From the NCBI GenBank assembly GCA_001899635.1, contig MKVQ01000002.1, positions 250,198-314,197 of the forward strand: 64,000 nt of DNA, given 5' to 3'. This document shows positions 54,301-62,595 of this stretch, piece by piece; positions within the stretch are counted from its first letter, which is position 1, and each line of letters opens with the position of its first letter. The notes beneath the pieces were generated by a model. It was not told the DNA's origin and ran no database searches. It saw nothing but the letters and a program-made list of their open reading frames with translations. The DNA comes from Myxococcales bacterium 68-20 (lineage in GTDB: Bacteria > Myxococcota_A > Polyangia > Polyangiales > Polyangiaceae). The position numbers and the translations under genes are program-made.

Positions 54301-56857
54301 CGTGCGCCTCGAGAGCGCCCTTCTCCGCGTGCTCGCCCTCGCGGTGGAGCACGGAGGGGCGACGCCGCCCGCAGTGTTCGTGGGATCGGGACACTCCGGT
54401 CCCGGCGCGGGAACGACGGGCTACGCGGCCTCGATTTACGAGCGCCTCGTCGAGCGAGATCCGGAGGATCCGCAAGCCCTCGACGGACTCGTTCGATGCA
54501 TCGGGGCGGGACCGAACGACTCGGTCTCGGATCCGCGCTTGCCCTCGACGCTCGTCGCCCGCGCACGCGCCACCAACGATCTCTCCCTGCGCGCGCTGCT
54601 CGCCTTCTCGGCCGGCGTGCTCGACGAGAGCGCCGGGCGTACGTCCGCCGCCGAGGTGGCCTACACCCTCGCGCTCTCGGCCGATCCGGAGCTCACACCG
54701 GCGCTCGACGCATCGCGCCGCCTCCGCGCCCTCGCGAGCGACTGGAGCGCGGTGGCGGCGCTGGCGGAGCGCTCGGCCCGAGCGTCGCTCGATCGCGAGA
54801 ACGTGGCGGCAGCATGGGTGGAGGCAGCCGAGGTCCACGAGAGCCGCACGGGCGATCCCGCGCGTGCCCTCGCGAGCTACCGAGCCCTGCTCGCCACTCA
54901 GCCGGCGCACGCGCACGCGCTCGAGCGCGCGCTCGTCCTCTTCGAGGCATCCTCCGACTTCGCCGGCGCCGCGAGCGTGCTCCTCGCACATGCGGACGCG
55001 CTCGGACACGATGCAGTCGCGCAGGCGCGGGCGCTCACGCGCCGCGCGACGATCCTCGCGAGCCGCCTCGGCGACACGGCCGGCGCGATCGTCGATCTCC
55101 GGCGCGCCATGGCCCTCACCCACGACGCCAGCGCCATTCCGAGCGAAGACGAGGTCAAGACCATCCAGGCGCTCGCCATCCTCGAGGAGCGCGTGAAGAA
55201 CTGGCCGGAGGCGCTCCAGCTCTACGAGCGCATCGCACAGATGAAGTCGAGCGCCTCGGACCGCTCCGGCCCGTCGACGACGACGCGACGGCGCGCACGC
55301 CTCGCGCAGGCCCGCATCTACGGCGACGAGCTCCGCGACGACGTGAAGGGCAAGGAGATCCTCGAGGAGCTCGTCGCCTCGCGCCCGGAAGATCGCGACG
55401 CGTCGTTCCGGCTCGCGGAGATCTCGGCACGCAGCGGACACGAGGCCCGCGCGCTCGAGCTCTACGAGGCGCTCTCGACCGGCGGCTCCGCCGTCGAGCG
55501 CGTCCGCGCGCTCGTCGCGCTCGCCGATCTCCAGCGCAGCCGTCCCGACGCGGCATCGAAGGCCGAAGGCGAGGCCGCGCTCGCGCGTGCGTTCGACCTC
55601 GCGATCGCCGACCCGACGATGCTGACGCCTCTCGAGGACCGCGTCGTGCGCGACGGCGACCACCGCTCGTTCGTCGCCCACGCCGAGGCCGCGGTCAGCC
55701 GAATCCGGCCGAACACGCCCGGCGTCCTTCCGATGCGTAAGGCGGTGGCGCGCATCCTTCGCGACGAGCTCGGCAACCCCGAGGCCGCGGATCGGCAGCT
55801 CGCCGCCGCGATCCAGGCGTTCCCGGAGTCGATGGAGACGCGCCTGTCGCTCGCGACCGGCCTCATCGGCCGTAACGACGAGGCCGCGCTCGCCGAGCTC
55901 CGGCGCGCGGTCAACGCCGACCCGATCGCGCCCGGCCCCTTCGAGGCCCTCGTCACCATCGCCCGGAAGACCGGGAGGAGCGCGATCGCCACGATGCTCG
56001 CGTCCGCGGCCGCCCTCCTCGGAGGGACGTCGTCGGAGGTCGAGACCGTGCTCGCCACGGCGACGCCGATCCGTCCGGTGGCGGAGGCCTTCCTCTACGA
56101 CGAGGCCATGTCCAGGCTCGTAGGTCCGAGCCGCGCGCGCTTCCTGCGAAGCGTCCTCGCATTGCTCGAGCCGTACCTCGCGAAGATCTTCCCCGGCGGC
56201 GAGGCGATGCTCGAGACGCGCGCGCGCCTGCCCGAGAGCTATCCGATCGCGACGGAGATCCGTGCCCTCGCGATGACGCTCGGAGTCTACGCCCCCGCCG
56301 TGCATCGCGGCGTCGGGCGCGAGGTCGCGCTCCTCCTCACGGAGCCGCGCGCGCTGGTGCTGGGCAACGATCTGCTCACCGACGCGGGGCGCCCGCTCGC
56401 CGCGTTCCATGGCGCCTACGCATGCGCGAGGATGGCTTCGAACGGGAGCATCTACGTGGCGCCCCGCCAGCAAGCCGCGGCGATGCTCGACGCGGCGACC
56501 CTCCCCGACGCGGACGGCCCGGCGATCCGCGACTTCCGAAAGCGCGTCGGCTCCGCGCTCCCGCGCAAGACGAAGAAGGAACTGGAGCGCATCGTCGCCG
56601 AGGGCGCCGCCGACCTCCACGCCGAGCTTGCGGTCTGGGAGGCAGAGGAGTCGCGGCGTGCGCTCTACTCGGCGGTCGTCCTCTGTCGCGACATGCGTGC
56701 GGTCGCCCAGGTGATCGCGTCGGACGCGCTCGCGCTTCCGCGCGTGGACGACCGGCGCCGGGCGCTCTCCGCAAACGCGCGGCTACGCGAGGTGCTCGAG
56801 TTCATCGCGTCCTCCGCGTGCTGGGACGTCTTCCACCGGATCTACGGGCACCCCTGA
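51374..56857 (+). CDS. large TPR-repeat protein, 1,827 residues
   Basis: A cytosolic repeat protein. The first 140 residues are a disordered Pro/Ala/Ser linker (PPPAPPPPPSSARSLGPTP) that starts at an ATG with GAAGGAGCTGGAG ahead. From there to about residue 1,400 TPR-like units run in the same style as the 3,840-residue protein (RWEDAAAAYERLLARLREPA; AVLYERTLALDPTNAAAFDA). The last 350-400 residues are different: AFLYDEAMSRLVGPSRARFL, REVALLLTEPRALVLGNDLL, RSVLALLEPYLAKIFPGGEA and LEFIASSACWDVFHRIYGHP. They form a compact domain I recall only from unannotated myxobacterial TPR proteins. No enzyme motif is seen. The long opposite-strand frames inside it are shadows. It follows PlsC and the lipid kinase and mirrors the other giant gene. 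Confidence 0.88.
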   Translation: MPQGGDNRSTSPESELDASALESVPPMPAAPAYTPPPAPPPPPSSARSLGPTPSVVPRATPSRPRPGAPPPPVPPSQPTARPTAPRAAASAVPNAGLRLPTQPPGPPRAPAAPPSIAPQAAVKPQPSGPPPPSPWRGPVERIAREVTARLHQHPVRAAMLLAAQARICADAMGDPLAATTALTRASELAPEARFLASTWRWLSEQGADRLDVLHRTRAELAHVGEGRERASLLWQAAAIEEHVAGDIAAAMRTLGELLVLQPNDVGALDALAALHLRARSGDESAGWSAGADGLPGDDKAVFGGVIEALDLVAQVTDDAITRSALHGAAGALRDRYLADTDGALASLRRALEADPTNAGAQATLEALLLRRRAWDEYARVIAAQADRTAEAVTARELFERAGDVFAECVGDHARAAHCYVRAATLTETDPAPVEKLATVLEAAGRWEDAAAAYERLLARLREPAQKAWALLRLGSLQETRLKRADDALAAYRLAVDASPTFAPAVQALLRTSRERGLPLAIELERREADRIVDPQVRAVRYAALAEYVEATSAPDLPEEAAVLYERTLALDPTNAAAFDALDRMYRAASQWPRLVALYENALTKTTHPRRARSLRLQLAEILEARVREPARAADLRREALAGPEDRYDVLVSLARSLADAGRWSEYVDVLEAQASMLSGADEIAAVYRIGAALETRVKDLRRALATYEIVIDRAPGHEAAARAIARIHEKEGRWERVIDAERRLLDLATRPEDVIEGLVRIARVFEEHLGRVEDAIASYLEALHRAPAYVPIVAALERLLRGTGDFRRLAQVLQRHADAAGDPHVKARARMRAATILELCLDDTDTATAAHARAAEALGSVAAGGLGEADHQAALWGLLRLHETRGEWDRVDGTLAAILETTTEPSSQRRVLVRLARNAELRLDDVPRAARLYEEALASGSKPAAMAVDRLRLARLEGKPDAIASCLSAMAANTTDVRLESALLRVLALAVEHGGATPPAVFVGSGHSGPGAGTTGYAASIYERLVERDPEDPQALDGLVRCIGAGPNDSVSDPRLPSTLVARARATNDLSLRALLAFSAGVLDESAGRTSAAEVAYTLALSADPELTPALDASRRLRALASDWSAVAALAERSARASLDRENVAAAWVEAAEVHESRTGDPARALASYRALLATQPAHAHALERALVLFEASSDFAGAASVLLAHADALGHDAVAQARALTRRATILASRLGDTAGAIVDLRRAMALTHDASAIPSEDEVKTIQALAILEERVKNWPEALQLYERIAQMKSSASDRSGPSTTTRRRARLAQARIYGDELRDDVKGKEILEELVASRPEDRDASFRLAEISARSGHEARALELYEALSTGGSAVERVRALVALADLQRSRPDAASKAEGEAALARAFDLAIADPTMLTPLEDRVVRDGDHRSFVAHAEAAVSRIRPNTPGVLPMRKAVARILRDELGNPEAADRQLAAAIQAFPESMETRLSLATGLIGRNDEAALAELRRAVNADPIAPGPFEALVTIARKTGRSAIATMLASAAALLGGTSSEVETVLATATPIRPVAEAFLYDEAMSRLVGPSRARFLRSVLALLEPYLAKIFPGGEAMLETRARLPESYPIATEIRALAMTLGVYAPAVHRGVGREVALLLTEPRALVLGNDLLTDAGRPLAAFHGAYACARMASNGSIYVAPRQQAAAMLDAATLPDADGPAIRDFRKRVGSALPRKTKKELERIVAEGAADLHAELAVWEAEESRRALYSAVVLCRDMRAVAQVIASDALALPRVDDRRRALSANARLREVLEFIASSACWDVFHRIYGHP

Positions 56858-56900
56858 TCCGTCGTGGCATCGGAGCCAGGCTCGTTTCGAGCAGGAGCGC

Positions 56901-58370
56901 TCAGGTCCGAGCGTGGCGAGGAAAGAGGCCTGCGACAGTGGCGAGCAAGCGAGCAAGCTTCAGTGGCTTCGGGAGTACGACCGCTCCGGACGGTGCCCCC
57001 GCGGGATTCGAGGTCGAAACTACGACGGGGATCTTCGATAGCACCGGGTCCGCTTGCATGGTCTCGTAGACTCGCCAGCCGTCGACCGCCGGCATCACGA
57101 GGTCGAGCACCACGAGATCTGGGCGTTGCGCTCCGTCGTGAAGGATCTCGAGCGCCTCTCTTCCGTCGGCCGCGGTGACCGCGTCGTAGCCTTGCTCTTC
57201 GAATGCCTCCCGAAGGGAATCACGAATGTTCTCGTCGTCGTCGACGACGAGAATCTTCGCCGCCCGCTCGACGTCCTTCGCGACCGCGTGGTTCATCCTT
57301 CGCGGAAGGCGAACGGCGAAGGACGTGCCCCCTGCGTCGCTCGCGACGTCGATGTGCCCCCCGTGCGCGACGGCGACCTGCTGAGAGATGTAGAGGCCGA
57401 GACCGAGACCGCGTGACCTGGGCGAGGTCCTGCGTCGATCTCGAAAGGGATCGAAGAGCGTCGGAAGCGCATCGGCCGGGATCGTGCCGCGGTTCTTCAC
57501 CTGAACGATGACTTCGTCGTGGTCCCCGCGAACGGTGACCACGACGGGCGAGCCTGCCGTGCCGTGCTCGAGCGCGTTCGCGACGAGGTTCGATAGGAGC
57601 TGGAGCAAGCGGTCTGCGTCGCCGACTGTGGAGCAGTCGCCGACGGTCTCGACGACGACCTGACGCTCTGGATGCGATTGCTGGAGCTCCTCTGCCGTGC
57701 GTTCGACCAGCGCCCGAACGTCCAGGGGCTTGCGCGTCCGCAAGAACCCGAGACCGCCCGCGAGGCGCGCGCGCGTCAAATCCAACAGCTGCTCGATCAT
57801 CTCCGTCATTCGATTGCCCGCAGCGGTCATCCTCTGGAGCGTGCGGAGCTGCGCGTCCCCGGATACCTGGCGCTCGAGGAGCTGGGCGCCAGCGAGGACG
57901 GCGCTGAGGGGATTGCGCAGGTCGTGGCCGAGGATCCCGACGAAGATCTCGTTGAGGCGAAGGGCGCTCGCGAGCTCGTTTCGCTGGCGGTGAAGCTCGA
58001 AGAACACGTCGGCCTTCCCCCGGAGCACGTGCGGGTCGAGCGGCTTGAACAAGAAGTCGACCGCTCCGGTCTCGTAGCCTCGAAACACGCACTGGGGATC
58101 GCGCGACCCGGCGGTGACGAAGATGATCGGGACGTGCTTCGTCCGTTCCGCTCCGCGCATCAGCTCGGCGAGCTCGAACCCGTCCATCTCGGGCATCTGG
58201 ACGTCGACGAGAGCGAGGGCGACCTCGTGGGCGAGGAGCAACTCGAGCGCCTCGGCCCCCGAGCGGGCCTTGAGGATCGTGAGCCCGTCGCGACGAAGGA
58301 GAGCCTCGAGTGCGACGAGGTTATCCTCGGTATCGTCGACGATCAGAAAGTGGATCGGTTCGGCCATCAT
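56901..58370 (-). CDS. receiver-histidine kinase-receiver hybrid protein
   Basis: A 489-residue soluble signalling protein. Residues 1-125 are a receiver (FLIVDDTEDNLVALEALLRR; ALVDVQMPEMDGFELAELM, with the phospho-Asp; FLFKPLD). Residues 140-360 are a histidine kinase: phospho-His in VGILGHDLRNPLSAVLAGAQ, N box LLSNLVANALEHG and G box GLGLGLYISQQVAVAHGG. Residues 370-489 are a second receiver (ILVVDDDENIRDSLREAFEE; DLVVLDLVMPAVDGWRV; VLPKPLKL). Its kinase core closely resembles that of the PAS kinase at the other end of the cluster. The first ATG of an ATGATG pair overlaps the upstream stop (ATGA). It is the last gene of the signalling operon and ends 43 bases from the large TPR gene. Confidence 0.93.
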   Translation of the reverse strand: MMAEPIHFLIVDDTEDNLVALEALLRRDGLTILKARSGAEALELLLAHEVALALVDVQMPEMDGFELAELMRGAERTKHVPIIFVTAGSRDPQCVFRGYETGAVDFLFKPLDPHVLRGKADVFFELHRQRNELASALRLNEIFVGILGHDLRNPLSAVLAGAQLLERQVSGDAQLRTLQRMTAAGNRMTEMIEQLLDLTRARLAGGLGFLRTRKPLDVRALVERTAEELQQSHPERQVVVETVGDCSTVGDADRLLQLLSNLVANALEHGTAGSPVVVTVRGDHDEVIVQVKNRGTIPADALPTLFDPFRDRRRTSPRSRGLGLGLYISQQVAVAHGGHIDVASDAGGTSFAVRLPRRMNHAVAKDVERAAKILVVDDDENIRDSLREAFEEQGYDAVTAADGREALEILHDGAQRPDLVVLDLVMPAVDGWRVYETMQADPVLSKIPVVVSTSNPAGAPSGAVVLPKPLKLARLLATVAGLFPRHART

Positions 58371-58705
58371 GGAGCGTCGTTTGTCCTTTCCGTCCGGAGG
58401 GCAAGGCGAGTGAGCCAGGCGCCTACCTCGCGAGTCGGCAGCGCTTGCCCCGCCGACCCGACGCGCACGACAGCGTCGGGCACGGTGTGCGCCATCGACG
58501 TCTCCGGGGCTTGAACGACGGTCGCTCCTCCCCCGTCCCTGATCGCGGCGAGCCCACGGGCGCCGTCCTCCGCACCCGATGGCAGGATCTCGGCGAGACG
58601 AGGCCCGTACGTGTCCGCCGCGGATTCGTAGAAGTGCACGTGCAGCACGCTCGCCAATCCTCCACTCACGACTGCTTCGATCGCGTGCGCCATGTCGCCT
58701 CCCAC
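58367..58705 (-). CDS. truncated CheB-like methylesterase domain
   Basis: A 112-residue protein matching only the last part of the CheB methylesterase domain: FYESAADTYGPRLAEILPSG, AEDGARGLAAIRDGGGATVV, QAPETSMAHTVPDAVVRVG and LPTREVGAWLTRLA. CheB removes methyl groups from chemoreceptors with a Ser-His-Asp triad. The Ser and His, which lie in the missing N-terminal half, are absent, and only the region of the Asp remains (AEDG, one residue shorter than usual). It cannot be an active esterase. Codon use is normal, the frame is intact, it overlaps CheR by up to 40 bases and the next kinase by ATGA, so it is kept as a gene. An ATG at 58693 is an alternative start. It may serve as a protein-binding piece. 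Confidence 0.72.
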   Translation of the reverse strand: MGGDMAHAIEAVVSGGLASVLHVHFYESAADTYGPRLAEILPSGAEDGARGLAAIRDGGGATVVQAPETSMAHTVPDAVVRVGSAGQALPTREVGAWLTRLALRTERTNDAP

Positions 58706-59523
58706 GTGCGCTGGTAAATCCGCTCCTCGGGGACGAAGTCGGAGAAGGCGCCGGCGTGCGCCGAGAACCGGAGCGTCTCCTTCGTGCCGAGGCCGAGGAA
58801 GCCCCTCCGGCAGAGCGAGTCACGGAGCACGCCGATCGCCCGCTCCTGCAGCTCCCGTTCGAAGTAGATGAGGACGTTGCGACACGAGACGAGCGCAACC
58901 TCGGCGAACGCGCTGTCCGTCGCCAGGCTGTGATCGGAGAAGAGGATCGCGGCCTTCAGCGCGCGGTCGAGCACGGCCGACGCGTATCTCGCCGTGTAGT
59001 AGTACGAGAGCGACCCCCGACCCCCCGCAAGGAGGTAGTTCTCGCTGAAACGCGCGAACCGGTCGAGTGGGTAGACCCCGTCTTGCGCGATACGAAGGCT
59101 GTCTGGGTGGATGTCCGTCGCGTAGATCAGCGTCCGCTCGAGGAGCCCCTCCTCTGCCAGCAAGATCGCGAGCGAGTAGGCTTCCTCGCCCGTGGCGCAC
59201 CCGGCGACCCAGAGCTTGAGCGACGGATAGGTCCGGAGATACGGCACCACCTTCTCGCGGATCGCTCGGAAGTAGGACGGATCGCGGAACAGATCCGTGA
59301 CCTGGACCGTCATGAACCCGAGCAGCGCCGCGAAGACGTTCGGCTCGTGGAGGACACGCTCCTGCAGCCGCGAGATCGTCTCGCACCCGAAGCGCGGGAG
59401 CGCCGACATGACGCGCCGCTTGAGCGAGGCCTCGGCGTAGCCGCGAAAATCGTAGTGGTACTTCTCGAAGATCGCGTCGAGCAGGAGCCCGAGCTCGATG
59501 TCCGCATCCGGTCGGGTCGTCAT
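58666..59523 (-). CDS. cheR: CheR-type protein methyltransferase
   Basis: A 285-residue S-adenosylmethionine-dependent methyltransferase that methylates Glu residues of chemoreceptors or related proteins. It has the N-terminal helical domain (FEKYHYDFRGYAEASLKRRV), TDLFRDPSYF, and the SAM-binding core KLWVAGCATGEEAYSLAILL and IYATDIHPDSLRIAQDGVYP. VSCRNVLIYFERELQERAI and GFLGLGTKETLRF complete the family pattern. The ATG at 59523 overlaps the stop of the upstream hybrid kinase (ATGA). No methyl-accepting receptor, CheA or CheW gene is in the window. In such kinase-CheR clusters the target may not be a classical chemoreceptor; that is inference. Confidence 0.93.
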   Translation of the reverse strand: MTTRPDADIELGLLLDAIFEKYHYDFRGYAEASLKRRVMSALPRFGCETISRLQERVLHEPNVFAALLGFMTVQVTDLFRDPSYFRAIREKVVPYLRTYPSLKLWVAGCATGEEAYSLAILLAEEGLLERTLIYATDIHPDSLRIAQDGVYPLDRFARFSENYLLAGGRGSLSYYYTARYASAVLDRALKAAILFSDHSLATDSAFAEVALVSCRNVLIYFERELQERAIGVLRDSLCRRGFLGLGTKETLRFSAHAGAFSDFVPEERIYQRTWEATWRTRSKQS

Positions 59524-62500
59524 CGCGGCAGCCATACCCGAGCGAGGGACAGGAACCTGTCGACGTCGAGCGGTTTGGCGATGTAGTCGTTCGCGCCGGC
59601 CGCGAGGCACTTCTCGCGGTCGTCCGGCATCGCCTTGGCCGTCAACGCGATGATCGGGAGCTTCGCGTGCTCGGGTCGCTTGCGGATCTCCCGCGTGGCC
59701 TCGATCCCATCCATCTCCGGCATCATGATGTCCATGAGGATCAAGTCGACGCCCGGCTTGCCCGCGAGGTGCTCCAGCGCTTCGCGACCGTTGCGCGCGA
59801 TCTCGACCTTGGCCCCCTTCGGCTCGAGCACGCTGGTGAGCGCGAAGATGTTGCGGACGTCGTCTTCGACGATGAGGACGCGCCGCCCCTCAAACACCGC
59901 TTCACGGTGGCGGGCGTCGCGGAGCATCCGTTGGCGCTCCGGCGGCAGCTCGGCCTCGACCTGGTGGACGAAGAGCATGACCTCGTCGAGCAGCCGCTCG
60001 GGCGAACGTGCCCCCTTGATGATGATGCTGTGAGAGAAGCGCCGGAGCTGCTGTTCTTCGTCGAGAGAGAGCGACCGGCCCGTGTACACGATGACCGGCG
60101 GGAACGCGTACTGGTCCTGCGCGGCCATCTCTTCGAGGAGCTCGAAGCCGGTCCGGTCCGGAAGGGTCAAGTCGAGCACCATACAGTCGAAGGTGGAGGT
60201 ACGGAGCTGCTCGAGGGCGCCTTTGGCGGTGCCGGCGCCGACCGTCTCCACGTCACCGCCGGAGAGCAGTCGACACGTGCTCTCGCGGAGAGCCGCGTCG
60301 TCTTCGACTACGAGGACGCGGCGAAGCTTCTGCGTAAACTTCGCCTCGAGCTTTGCGAGCGCATCGACGATCTGCTCGCGCTTGACCGGCTTGATCGCGT
60401 ACCCGACGGCGCCCATCTCGAGCGCCGTCTGAGTGTAGTCAGACACGGAGATGACATGGACGGGGATGTGCCGCGTCGCCGACCCGTGCTTCAGCGCATC
60501 GAGCACCGAAAGCCCCGAGCGGTCCGGGAGCCCAACGTCGAGCACGATCGCGCTCGGCCGGTACTTCTCCGCCATCGCGAGGCCTTCATCTCCGCTCTGG
60601 GCGACGAGCGCCTGGAAGTCGAGCTCGTGAACGAGGTCCTGGAGGACGCGGACGAAGGCGGGATCGTCTTCGATGATGAGGATGCTCCGCGAGCCGTGGT
60701 GGATCTTCTCCCGGTCGTCCGGTACCGCGGGCACGTCCGGCACGGTGCGCGGCGAGCTCCCGACGGGCGCGCTCCGTCGGCGCTCGGGGGTGCCCCGCAC
60801 GTTCGGCTCCGGCGAGAGCTCGCGCTCGACGTAACGCTCCGGCACGCGGAGCGTGAACGTGCTACCGCGTCCAGGCGCGCTCTCGACGATGAGGTCGCCG
60901 CCGAGCAGACGCGCGAGATCGCGCGAGATCGACAGGCCGAGGCCGGTTCCGCCATACTTTCGGTTCGTCGTCCCGTCGGCCTGGCGAAACGCCTCGAAGA
61001 TGACCTCCTGCTGATCGATCGGCACGCCGATGCCCGTATCCCGAACGTCGAAGGCAATTCGCCCGTCGGACGCGCGCCGAACGTGAAGCGAGACGCCGCC
61101 TCGCTCGGTGAACTTCAGCGCGTTCGAGAGCAGGTTGTTCAAGATCTGCTGGAGCCGCGTTGGATCGGTGTGGATCGCAGCCGGCAACTCGGGTTCCGCG
61201 CCGGTGGCGAGCTCGAGCCTTCGCTGCTGCGCAACCGGCTTGAACGTCGCCGAGAGCTCGTCGAGCAGGCGCGCGAGCGGGACGGCTTCCGGCCGCACGT
61301 CGAGCTTGCCGGCCTCGATTTTCGAGAGGTCGAGGATGTCGTTGATCAGCGTGAGCAGATCGTTTCCTGCCGAGTAGATCGTCTGCGCGAATTTGATCTG
61401 GTCCGCCGTAAGGTTGCCTTGCCGGTTGTCGACGAGGAGCTTCGCGAGGATGAGGGAGCTGTTGAGCGGGGTCCGAAGCTCGTGCGACATGTTCGCGAGG
61501 AACTCGGATTTGTACGTATTGGCGCGCTGCAGCTCCCCTTGTGCATGCGCGAGCCCGTCACGCTCGCGTTCGAGCACCTGGGCCTGCATCTCGAGCTGCG
61601 CGTTGATCTGCACGAGCTCGCTCTGCTGGTTCTCGAGGCCCGCGTGCGCCTCCTGGAGCGCGCGCGTTTGCTGTTCGAGCTCTTCGTTCTGGACGCGGAG
61701 CTCCTCCTGCTGCGTCTGGAGCTCCTCGGCCTGGCGCTGCGTCTCCTCGAGGAGCTCGCGCTGGCGCGTGCGGAAGCCGATGGTGCGGACGGAGGAGGCG
61801 ATCGCCTCCGAAACGCGCGACAGGAGCTCGAGGTGTTCGGAGTCGAACGCGTTCAGCGTCCCGAGCTCGATGACGGCTTCGACCTTTCCGTCCGTCGAGG
61901 CGGGCGCGACCACGAGCTGCCGCGGGCGATGTCCGCCGAGTCCGGAGCGAACGTCGAGGTACTTCTCGGGCACGCCCGTGACGTGAAGCAATCGATTGTC
62001 GCGGGCGGCTTGGCCGACCAACCCTTCGCCGGCGCGCACGCGGTCCGGCCCGGCCGCCGACGGCGCGAGGGCGTACGAGGCGAATCGCCGGAACGAACCA
62101 TCGTCCAGCCCGACGTAGACGGCGCCGACCTGCGCGCCGAGGTACCGCGCGAGGAAGGTGAGGACGTTCTCGCCGAGCTGCTCGTGGGTCAGCTCGCCTA
62201 TCAAGCTCGGCGCGAGGCCGGTCTGCGCCGTCTTGAACCAGTTCTCACGCTCGACGGCCAGGCGCGCGACGATGAAGCGCTGGCCGATGATCGCCGCGGC
62301 CCAGAGCGTGACGAAGCAGAAAGAGCGATTGAGCTTGGAGTAGGCGGCGACCTCGGTACCGGGAGCGGGAGAGAAGACGTAGCCCGCCACCAGCATCGCG
62401 GAGCAAACCGCTGCCGTAACGAACGGCACGCTCGGCCGCCGCGCGAAGGTGCCGAGCGCGATCGGCCCGAAGTAGAGGACCCAGACGGTGATCCCGAGCG

Positions 62501-62591
62501 GGAGCTTCAAGTCGGCGATGAAGATCGCGGCCGTGGATGCGGCGATCGCGACATGCAAGCTTGCGCGCGTCGTGCTTCGTGAGGGGTGCAT
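59520..62591 (-). CDS. membrane hybrid histidine kinase: GAF, coiled coil, kinase, three receivers
   Basis: A 1,023-residue sensor kinase. Residues 15-105 hold about three or four membrane helices ([39 protein letters not shown]). A GAF domain follows at about 130-275 ([20 protein letters not shown]). A long coiled coil covers 280-360 ([20 protein letters not shown]). The kinase has the phospho-His in [21 protein letters not shown] box [16 protein letters not shown] and G box [20 protein letters not shown]. Three receivers come next, with phospho-Asp in [26 protein letters not shown] and [13 protein letters not shown]. This is the phosphorelay-type organisation of large myxobacterial hybrid kinases. 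It starts four bases after the PAS kinase stop and overlaps cheR by ATGA. Confidence 0.94.
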   Translation of the reverse strand: MHPSRSTTRASLHVAIAASTAAIFIADLKLPLGITVWVLYFGPIALGTFARRPSVPFVTAAVCSAMLVAGYVFSPAPGTEVAAYSKLNRSFCFVTLWAAAIIGQRFIVARLAVERENWFKTAQTGLAPSLIGELTHEQLGENVLTFLARYLGAQVGAVYVGLDDGSFRRFASYALAPSAAGPDRVRAGEGLVGQAARDNRLLHVTGVPEKYLDVRSGLGGHRPRQLVVAPASTDGKVEAVIELGTLNAFDSEHLELLSRVSEAIASSVRTIGFRTRQRELLEETQRQAEELQTQQEELRVQNEELEQQTRALQEAHAGLENQQSELVQINAQLEMQAQVLERERDGLAHAQGELQRANTYKSEFLANMSHELRTPLNSSLILAKLLVDNRQGNLTADQIKFAQTIYSAGNDLLTLINDILDLSKIEAGKLDVRPEAVPLARLLDELSATFKPVAQQRRLELATGAEPELPAAIHTDPTRLQQILNNLLSNALKFTERGGVSLHVRRASDGRIAFDVRDTGIGVPIDQQEVIFEAFRQADGTTNRKYGGTGLGLSISRDLARLLGGDLIVESAPGRGSTFTLRVPERYVERELSPEPNVRGTPERRRSAPVGSSPRTVPDVPAVPDDREKIHHGSRSILIIEDDPAFVRVLQDLVHELDFQALVAQSGDEGLAMAEKYRPSAIVLDVGLPDRSGLSVLDALKHGSATRHIPVHVISVSDYTQTALEMGAVGYAIKPVKREQIVDALAKLEAKFTQKLRRVLVVEDDAALRESTCRLLSGGDVETVGAGTAKGALEQLRTSTFDCMVLDLTLPDRTGFELLEEMAAQDQYAFPPVIVYTGRSLSLDEEQQLRRFSHSIIIKGARSPERLLDEVMLFVHQVEAELPPERQRMLRDARHREAVFEGRRVLIVEDDVRNIFALTSVLEPKGAKVEIARNGREALEHLAGKPGVDLILMDIMMPEMDGIEATREIRKRPEHAKLPIIALTAKAMPDDREKCLAAGANDYIAKPLDVDRFLSLARVWLPR

Positions 62592-62595
62592 CGTT

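Noticed and set aside
52133-56620. 1,495-codon minus-strand frame inside the second TPR gene
   Set aside because: Same cause: opposite-strand shadow of a GC-rich coding sequence, with no recognisable motif.
56879-56892. Small hairpin (GCTCG-TTT-CGAGC) between the large TPR gene and the signalling operon
   Set aside because: Five pairs only and no T run; too weak to call a terminator in sequence this rich in GC.
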